Of a stretch of DNA of 64,000 bases, positions 58,634-64,000 are shown in pieces. Within the stretch, counting starts at the first letter, position 1, and every line of letters starts with the position of its first letter. The DNA is taken from positions 186,001 to 250,000 of the forward strand of contig NZ_JARXVH010000008.1 in assembly GCF_029892565.1 (NCBI RefSeq), in the 5' to 3' direction. The position numbers were made by a program, and so were the translations under genes. The stretch is from Streptomyces pseudovenezuelae (lineage in GTDB: Bacteria; Actinomycetota; Actinomycetes; Streptomycetales; Streptomycetaceae). The notes under the pieces were generated by a model, which worked only from the letters and a program-made list of their open reading frames with translations, was not told where the DNA came from and searched no databases.

Positions 58634-60382
58634 TCACTTCTCCCGGGTGGGCAGCAGGACGGTGAGCGCGCCGGGCCTGACCTCGGCGGTGAGACCCCGG
58701 CCGTGGGAGACCGGGTCCCCGTCGAGTTCACGCGACTGCGGTACGGCGAAGGTGAGTTCGGCCCGGCGGAAGGTGAAGAACTCCACCGGCACGCCCTTCG
58801 TTCCGGCGCCCTCAGGGGCGAGCGTGTCCACGGTCGTGGGCCGCACGGTGCGTCTGCGGCCACGCATCAGTACGCCCACGGCACGCATCCAGCCGCCGGG
58901 GCCGCGCGGGTCCAGGATCAGCAGATCGAGCAGTCCGTCGTCGGGCCTGGCCGCCGGGACGAGGGTGAGACCGCCTTGTACGGTGCCGACGTTGGCGAGC
59001 AGCACCATGCGGGCCGTGCGGTGCAGGACGGGCGCGTCGTCGAGCCGGACCGTCAACCGCATCCGGGGTGTGCGCAGGGTGCCGATGGTGGCGAACACGT
59101 AGGCGGGCCAGCCGACGGCGGACTTGGCCCGGTCGTCGGTGTGTTCCAGCATCGCGGCGTCGAGGCCGGCCCCGGACATCGCGGCGAAGTGGGTGGGGGC
59201 GAGTCCGTCGCCCTCGATGTGGCCGAGGTCGAGGCGGTGCGGGGTGCCGGACAGCGCGGCGTCGAGCGCGGTGGCGGGGGTGAGCGGCAGACCGAGGTTG
59301 CGGGCCAGCAGGTTGCCGGTGCCGCAGGGCACCACGACGAGCGGTACGCCGGTGCCGGCCAGGGCGTCGGCGGCCGCCCTGATGGTTCCGTCACCGCCGC
59401 AGACCACGACCAGTGTCGCTCCCCCACGGACCGCGGCGGCCGCCTGTCCCGTCCCGGGGTCGTCGGCGGTGGTCTCGATGAACTCCGGTGCGCGGTGGCC
59501 GTGTTGTTCGAGGATCCGCCGCAGTTTCTCGCGGTCTCCCTCGCCGGTCACCGTGGGGTTGAAGATCACGGCGGTGCTGCCGGGTGGGCGCTCCTCGACC
59601 TCGGCGCTCGCGTCGGTGTCCCCGGTCCGCGGTGAGGGGACGGCGGCCACGGACCCGTCGGTGAACAGGGCTCGGCCGACGATCAGCAGGGACAGGGCGC
59701 CGTTGGCCATCCCGCCGATCACGTCCGTGGGGTGGTGCATGCCCCGGTAGAGACGGGCGACGCCGACGATCAGCGGCAGCAGGAACAGCAGCCCGGCCAG
59801 CGGCCACCGCCACGGCCTGCGGACCCGGGACAGTACGAGGACCCCGAGTCCGGCGTAGAGCGCGGTGGCCGCGCCGGTGTGGCCGGAGGTGTAACTGGAC
59901 GTGGGCGGCGAGGCGTCGAGACGGTGCACGTCCGGGCGGGTACGGTCCACCGACTCGGTGACGGTCAGGAACACCAGCGCCTGGAGCGAGACGGCGACGG
60001 CGAGGAACACCGCCTGACGCCACATCGGCAGCCGGGGTACGAGCAGCAGGGCCACGCAGCTCAGCAGGGTGATGGCGATCACCGTGAGGGTGTTGCCCGC
60101 CTCCGAGCCGAGGTACGACAGTGTGGTCAGCGGGCCCGTACGGATTCGCTCGAATCCCTCGTTGACGTGGTCCTCGACCGTCAGGGGCCACACGTTCCGG
60201 GCGGGGCCCGTGATCAGGAGTCCGAAGCCCACGATCAGGACGGCCTGGCAGACGGTCAGTGCGCCGATCCGTGCCGCGGTGATGCCGGTGCCGCTGGGCA
60301 GGACGGACGAATGGGCAGGCCGCACCGCTTCGGTACCTTCTCCGGTCGCTCCTGCGGCTCTTCCCGGCGTGGCGGTCGGCAT
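58634..60382 (-). CDS. Bifunctional PAP2 phosphatase / diacylglycerol kinase-like protein
   Basis: A 582-residue fusion. The N-terminal half is a six-helix PAP2 domain (VDRTRPDVHRLDASP, YTSGHTGAATALYAGL, VARLYRGMHHPTDVIGG). The C-terminal half is a lipid-kinase catalytic domain with CGGDGTIRAAADALAGTGVPLVVVPCGTGNLLARNLGLP, typical of DagK/YegS enzymes. It could remove a phosphate from one lipid and add it to another. The first PAP2 motif lacks its usual lysine (ESVDRTRP). The ATG at 60382 follows GGGAG; codons upstream are not protein-like. First gene of the three-gene operon. Confidence 0.92.
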   Translation of the reverse strand: MPTATPGRAAGATGEGTEAVRPAHSSVLPSGTGITAARIGALTVCQAVLIVGFGLLITGPARNVWPLTVEDHVNEGFERIRTGPLTTLSYLGSEAGNTLTVIAITLLSCVALLLVPRLPMWRQAVFLAVAVSLQALVFLTVTESVDRTRPDVHRLDASPPTSSYTSGHTGAATALYAGLGVLVLSRVRRPWRWPLAGLLFLLPLIVGVARLYRGMHHPTDVIGGMANGALSLLIVGRALFTDGSVAAVPSPRTGDTDASAEVEERPPGSTAVIFNPTVTGEGDREKLRRILEQHGHRAPEFIETTADDPGTGQAAAAVRGGATLVVVCGGDGTIRAAADALAGTGVPLVVVPCGTGNLLARNLGLPLTPATALDAALSGTPHRLDLGHIEGDGLAPTHFAAMSGAGLDAAMLEHTDDRAKSAVGWPAYVFATIGTLRTPRMRLTVRLDDAPVLHRTARMVLLANVGTVQGGLTLVPAARPDDGLLDLLILDPRGPGGWMRAVGVLMRGRRRTVRPTTVDTLAPEGAGTKGVPVEFFTFRRAELTFAVPQSRELDGDPVSHGRGLTAEVRPGALTVLLPTREK

Positions 60383-60736
60383 CGGGGCTCCCACGGGTCT
60401 GCGCCTCGCGGCGGTCCTCGTCGGATGCCGTTCGCACCCGATGCAACGCCGTCTGCCCCCGAAGCGGAGGCGCAGACGCTCCGTGACGTGGGAATCCACG
60501 AATTCGCGCCCTGGACGCGCACCAATGGTGCCGGTGGGGCGTGGACCGACGGGACATCCCCGGGTACTCGGGTGACTCCCGGCAGGCCACCTCCGGCTGG
60601 TGGATGGGCGGTACGGGCCGGGGCCGGACGGCGTGCACCGGAAGGGGCGGCCGTGAGTAATAACTCGGGCCGTAGTGAGCACCCGGGGTGTGGGGACACA
60701 CGTTCCCGCGTTGATTCCGAGGCGAGGAGAGCAGTG
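60383..60736. other. 354-base gap between divergent genes
   Basis: It contains the promoters of the PAP2/diacylglycerol kinase operon (minus strand) and of the small chimeric frame at 60737. I see no gene, no clear palindrome except a weak seven-base pair CGTCTGC / GCAGACG near 60450-60477, and no convincing promoter consensus. Confidence 0.5.
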
Positions 60737-60943
60737 ATGCCGGCAGGTTCCAGCCCCAAGCGGGAGCGGCAGTACGAGCTGCTGGTGCCGCTCAGGCGGC
60801 TGCGGGAGGAGGGTGCGGACGTCACCGTCGCCGCCGCGACGGCGGACCCGGTCCAGACCCTGGTGGGAGACAAGGACCTCGGCGAAACCGTGGAGCCCGA
60901 CGCCACCTTCGACGCCATCGACAAGGCCCTCATCGGGTCCTGA
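60737..60943 (+). pseudogene. Chimeric fragment: plasmid-stabilisation-like start joined to DJ-1/PfpI-like segment
   Basis: A 68-codon frame. The first 14 residues (MPAGSSPKRERQYE) match the conserved start of the Streptomyces 'plasmid stabilisation' protein family, which would continue HIKES-like. From residue 15 the text changes to LLVPLRRLREEGADVTVAAA then DPVQTLVGDKDLGETVEPDATFDAIDKALIGS, which resembles the first third of a DJ-1/PfpI class amidotransferase and stops early. It looks like a fusion of two truncated genes by deletion. GAGGAGAGC precedes the ATG, so it may still be translated. Confidence 0.5.
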
Positions 60944-61050
60944 TCACGGAACCCGAACCGCGCAGCGCAGCCGCATTCCGCGCCACACCGACCCGTCCAC
61001 AGCGGCGCTCCCCGACTCGGGGCCGCCCCTCTCGAAGATTGGATCTCTCC

Positions 61051-61179
61051 ATGTTCAAGGCCATCGCCGACGTGCTGCGCTCGATCGGCAGCGCGATCGC
61101 CACCGTCGTCACCCTGCCCTTCCGTGCCATCGCCCGACTCTTCGGCGGCGCCTCCGACAGCGCCCACGGCCACCACTGA
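61051..61179 (+). CDS. LPFR-motif small protein (42 aa)
   Basis: A 42-residue protein, MFKAIADVLRSIGSAIATVV then TLPFRAIARLFGGASDSAHGHH, with an amphipathic/hydrophobic helix over residues 3-21 and the LPFR motif at 22-25. Very short proteins of this pattern recur in Streptomyces genomes. The His-rich tail (HGHH) could bind metal. No strong ribosome site is seen (GGATCT precedes). It stands alone downstream of the chimeric fragment and is easily missed by gene finders. Confidence 0.75.
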   Translation: MFKAIADVLRSIGSAIATVVTLPFRAIARLFGGASDSAHGHH

Positions 61180-61408
61180 CGACACCGACGGCTCAGGCCG
61201 GCCGGGGGTGTTCACCTGCAACGCACCTGCGCGACCCGGCACCAGACCGTCACCCCCATCGCCCCCGCTCCACCCACCGCCGACGTACCTCCGTGAGATC
61301 ACCCGAATCCGGTGAGGACCGCTCACCTGCCCCGCGGCAAACCTGTGAAGCACGGCGCGGCACGTGCGGTCGCGGCGTCGCTTCGGCGCCCGGCAAGGAG
61401 GCGGTCTC

Positions 61409-62089
61409 ATGAGCGAGCGTGTGGCGGTGGTGGTCGGTGCGGGCGGGGGCCTGGGCCTGGCCACGGCGGTGGTCCTCGCGGACGCCGGGTTCAGCGTGAC
61501 GGCGGTCGACCGCACGGAGAAGACACTGGACGAACTGCCCGACGGCATCCGCCGGGTGGTGGGCGACGGCACCGATCCGGCCCTGGCCAGGAGCGTCGTA
61601 GACCGGATCGCCGACGAGTCCGGGCCTCCCGAGGTGCTGGTGAACGCCCTCGGCGCGTTCCGCCCGGGAGACGCGCTCGCCGCGACGCCCGAGGACCTGC
61701 GGCTCATGCTGGACGTCAACCTCGGCGCCGCCCTGTGGCTGAGCCAAGCCGTGGCGCCGTACATGCGCCGACACGGCGGGGGCGCCATCGTGCACGTGTC
61801 CGCCCGGCCCGCGAGTGAGCCGACCCCCGGCATGGCCGCCTACAGCCTCGGCAAGGCGGCCCTCAACCACCTGGTCCGCATTCTCGACCTGGAACTGCGC
61901 CCGCACGGCATCCGCGTGAACGCGGTGGCGCCGCAGCTCATCGACACGGCCAGGAACCGGGCGGAGTTTCCTCCGGAGGCGCTGGCCCACGCCGTGCCGC
62001 CGGAGACGATCGCCAACGTCATCGCCTTCCTCGTCGGCGACCTCGCGACCGACATCAGCGGAGCGATCGTGCCGGCCTACGGCGCGTAG
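61409..62089 (+). CDS. Short-chain dehydrogenase/reductase
   Basis: A 226-residue SDR. The cofactor motif is VVVGAGGGLGLATAVV (variant TGxxxGxG), then NALGAF, the catalytic Ser region IVHVSARPAS and YSLGKAALN (Tyr-x-x-x-Lys), with PHGIRVNAVAPQLIDTARN. It is compact and ends GDLATDISGAIVPAYGA. The ribosome site AAGGAGG at 61395 supports the ATG at 61409. First gene of a plus-strand run with an MBL-fold hydrolase, an isochorismatase-like gene and a second SDR. Confidence 0.9.
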   Translation: MSERVAVVVGAGGGLGLATAVVLADAGFSVTAVDRTEKTLDELPDGIRRVVGDGTDPALARSVVDRIADESGPPEVLVNALGAFRPGDALAATPEDLRLMLDVNLGAALWLSQAVAPYMRRHGGGAIVHVSARPASEPTPGMAAYSLGKAALNHLVRILDLELRPHGIRVNAVAPQLIDTARNRAEFPPEALAHAVPPETIANVIAFLVGDLATDISGAIVPAYGA

Positions 62090-62148
62090 CCCGGACAAGG
62101 TTCGACGCCCCACCCCATGTACGTCACCACTGGTCGAAGGGGATCACC

Positions 62149-63204
62149 ATGTCATCGACGAACCGGCGCTCGTTCCTCGCCCGCAGCGCGGTACTGGCGG
62201 CCGTTCCCACGGTCGCCGCACTGGCCGACGGCACACTCGCCGGCCAGGCGTCCGCCGCCCCTGCCACGCTGCCCGACTACGCGCCGATCCCGCCGTCCGC
62301 GCTCGGTCCCGCCGTCAACTCGCAGGGCTACTACGTCGGTCGGGTCGCGAAGAACCTGTACTGGGTGACCGACGGCACCTACCAGGCGGCGTTCCTGACG
62401 ACCCGTGAGGGTGTCGTGCTGTTCGACGCGCCGCCCTCCATCGGGCACAACCTCCAGCGCGCCATCGACGAGATCGCCGCCGACAACGGCGTCTCCAACA
62501 GAGTGAGCCACATCGTCTACTCCCACCATCACGCCGACCACCTGGGCGCATCGTCGTTGTTCGGCCGACACGTGACACGGATCGGCCACGCCGAGAACAA
62601 GCGGCTGCTGGCCCGCGACAACGACCCGACCCGGCCGCTGCCCGACGTGACGTTCGAGAACCGCTACACACTGCGTGTGGGTGGCGAACGGATCAACCTG
62701 GCGTGGCACGGCACCAATCACTCCCCCGACAACATCTACATCCACCTGCCGGACCACGACACGCTCATGCTGGTCGACGTCAACCTGCCCGGCTGGGTCC
62801 CCTTCGACAGCTTCAACCTGAACGAGGACGTCCCCGCCTCCATGGCCGCCCCGGCCAAGGCGATGACGTATCCGTGGAAGCACTACATCGGCGGCCACAT
62901 GGGCCGGCTCGGCACCCGCCAGGACATGGTCGTCCACCAGCAGTACGTGGCCGACATCGTCGACAACGTCAGGAAGGCCCTGGTGGCGGTCGACCCCACG
63001 CCGTACTTCGCCAAGTACGGGAACAACGCCTGGGCCGCGGTCAAGGAGTACCAGGCCGCCCAGGTCGCCTACGCCGCCGCGCCGGTCATCAAGAAGTACA
63101 CCGGCGTCCTCGCCGCGGCCGATGTCTACACGGCCAGTACGACGTTCATCATCCTCGAATCGCTCCGCCTGAATCTCGGCCTGGGCTCGCAGGTCCACGC
63201 CTGA
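62149..63204 (+). CDS. Tat-exported metallo-beta-lactamase-fold hydrolase
   Basis: A 351-residue protein with a twin-arginine signal (STNRRSFLARSAVLAAVPTVAAL) and the MBL signature HHHADHLG (His126, His128, Asp130, His131). The further metal ligands lie in INLAWHGTNHSPDNIYIHL and MLVDVNLPG. The C-terminal 120 residues are helical (VDNVRKALVAVDPTPYFAKYG). It is a binuclear zinc hydrolase acting outside the membrane; substrate unknown. The gene is followed by the damaged isochorismatase-like gene and may share a catabolic or detoxifying role with it. Confidence 0.88.
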   Translation: MSSTNRRSFLARSAVLAAVPTVAALADGTLAGQASAAPATLPDYAPIPPSALGPAVNSQGYYVGRVAKNLYWVTDGTYQAAFLTTREGVVLFDAPPSIGHNLQRAIDEIAADNGVSNRVSHIVYSHHHADHLGASSLFGRHVTRIGHAENKRLLARDNDPTRPLPDVTFENRYTLRVGGERINLAWHGTNHSPDNIYIHLPDHDTLMLVDVNLPGWVPFDSFNLNEDVPASMAAPAKAMTYPWKHYIGGHMGRLGTRQDMVVHQQYVADIVDNVRKALVAVDPTPYFAKYGNNAWAAVKEYQAAQVAYAAAPVIKKYTGVLAAADVYTASTTFIILESLRLNLGLGSQVHA

Positions 63205-63280
63205 TCACCGGCGACAACACGGCAGTTGGCGGCCGATCACAGCGCATCACAGCCCCTCACGCCCGAACAGGAGCACACCG

Positions 63281-63939
63281 ATGACCAAGGACCTGGGTGT
63301 CTGGACCGCGGCGGACTGCGCCCTCGTACTGATCGACTATCAGAAGGAGATGTTCGAGGTCATACGCTCGGAAACGGACGCCGATCTGGCCGAGCTGCAC
63401 GTGCGGCTGCTGGCAGGACGGCCAAGGCGTTCGACATGCCGATCGTCCTGTCGACCGTGGGTGTCACCTTCGGTCTCAACGGGCCGACGCTCCCGTCGAT
63501 CCTGTCCGAGCTCGACGGGGTCGAGCCGATCGACCGCTCTTCGATGAACGCCTTCGAGGACCAGGCGTTTCGCCGGGCGGTGGAGGCGGCCGGGCGCAGG
63601 CGACTGATCATCGGCGGCCTCCACACCGAGATCTGCCTCACGTTCGCGTCCGTCCAGGCGCTCAAGGACGGCTACGACGTCATGTACGTGACCGATGCCG
63701 TCGGCGGCCGATCGCAGACCGCGCACCGCACCGCCATAGAACGGCTGGCGCACGCCGGTGCGGTTCCGACCACGGCGCTCGCGGTGGTCACCGAACTCTT
63801 CCGTGACTGGGCGACGCCCCTGGCCGGGCCGGCCCGCGAGGTCATCGACTGGTACTTCAACGAGGTCCCGAAGCTGACGGACGCGGTCGGCGTCGCGGAG
63901 GCGGAGAAGCTCGCCGCGGCGGACCAGAAGGGGCAATGA
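63281..63939 (+). pseudogene. Isochorismatase-like hydrolase with a one-base frameshift
   Basis: The first 44 codons read TKDLGVWTAADCALVLIDYQ, KEMFEVIRSETDADLAELHV and RLLA. At about 63413 a base is missing, and the family continues in the next frame: RTAKAFDMPIVLSTVGVTFG, then EPIDRSSMNAFEDQAFRRAV, LIIGGLHTEICLTFASVQAL (catalytic Cys region) and VMYVTDAVGGRS. With one base restored the product is about 219 residues, normal for this family. The Asp of the catalytic Asp-Lys-Cys triad (LIDYQ) and the Cys are kept. This is either a real frameshift or a read error in the run GCAGGACGG. Confidence 0.85.
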
Positions 63940-63940
63940 G

Positions 63941-64000
63941 ATGTCGGGCCGGCTGGCGGGGAAGGTCTGCGTCGTCACCGGCACGGGCGGGAGCATCGGC
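63941..64000 (+). CDS. Start of a second short-chain dehydrogenase/reductase (cut by window end)
   Basis: Only 20 codons are visible: MSGRLAGKVCVVTGTGGSIG. The TGxGGxIG motif is the SDR cofactor-binding start. It follows the isochorismatase-like stop by one base and belongs to the same run. Confidence 0.75.
   Translation, partial: MSGRLAGKVCVVTGTGGSIG

Overview
The window is a stretch of a high-GC actinobacterial chromosome, almost certainly Streptomyces. The signs are very high GC at third codon positions, frequent GTG starts, AGGAGG-type ribosome sites, a conservon (kinase, roadblock, DUF742, GTPase), DUF5709 and DUF6397 proteins, a zinc-independent L31, F420-linked enzymes and an LPFR-type micro-protein. 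Most genes look like ordinary core or semi-core Streptomyces content. I see no tRNA, rRNA, CRISPR array, prophage or complete insertion sequence.

Layout. 1-17.4 kb: tail of a flavin monooxygenase; an MltG-like transglycosylase; an ABC exporter divergent from a MarR regulator across an inverted repeat; a DctA-type carrier; a secreted PNGase A-like amidase; an FtsX-type ABC system divergent from a PadR regulator across repeated TTGTnnCAA sites; a lipoprotein L,D-transpeptidase; a heterodimeric ABC exporter; DUF5709, L31 and an AhpD-like protein. 17.4-29.6 kb: a membrane hydrolase, a Ski2-like helicase, acyl-CoA thioesterase II, a DUF6397 gene split by one in-frame TGA, an orphan roadblock protein, an F420/PPOX protein, a full conservon, an MHYT sensor and a methyltransferase. 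29.6-34.5 kb: an accessory-looking patch with two gene relics flanking a tightly overlapping four-gene operon (helix-turn-helix protein, ImmA/IrrE-like metallopeptidase, seven-helix MAB_1171c-like membrane protein, FAD oxidoreductase). This is the best candidate for a poorly described system. 34.5-46.2 kb: hypothetical proteins, a 1134-residue HEAT-like protein, an SNF2/SWIM pair, a phytase-like secreted esterase and a Pro/Ser-rich membrane protein. 46.3-50.4 kb: xylose catabolism (xylA divergent from xylB plus a ROK repressor). 50.6-56.8 kb: a permease/formamidase pair, a Tat-exported amidase, and a GAF regulator beside an aldehyde dehydrogenase. 56.9-64 kb: a PAP2/BrkB/PAP2-diacylglycerol kinase operon, a chimeric fragment, a 42-residue LPFR protein, and an SDR / metallo-beta-lactamase-fold / frameshifted isochorismatase-like / SDR run cut by the window end.

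How the parts fit. Three transport systems lie in the first 16 kb, two of them paired with a divergent repressor and a visible operator-like repeat. The xylose locus has its repressor, kinase, isomerase and a candidate operator together. Three genes or relics are visibly damaged (DUF6397 nonsense, isochorismatase-like frameshift, 60.7 kb chimera), which indicates either recent decay or assembly errors. Several very long perfect stem-loops mark the ends of transcription units.
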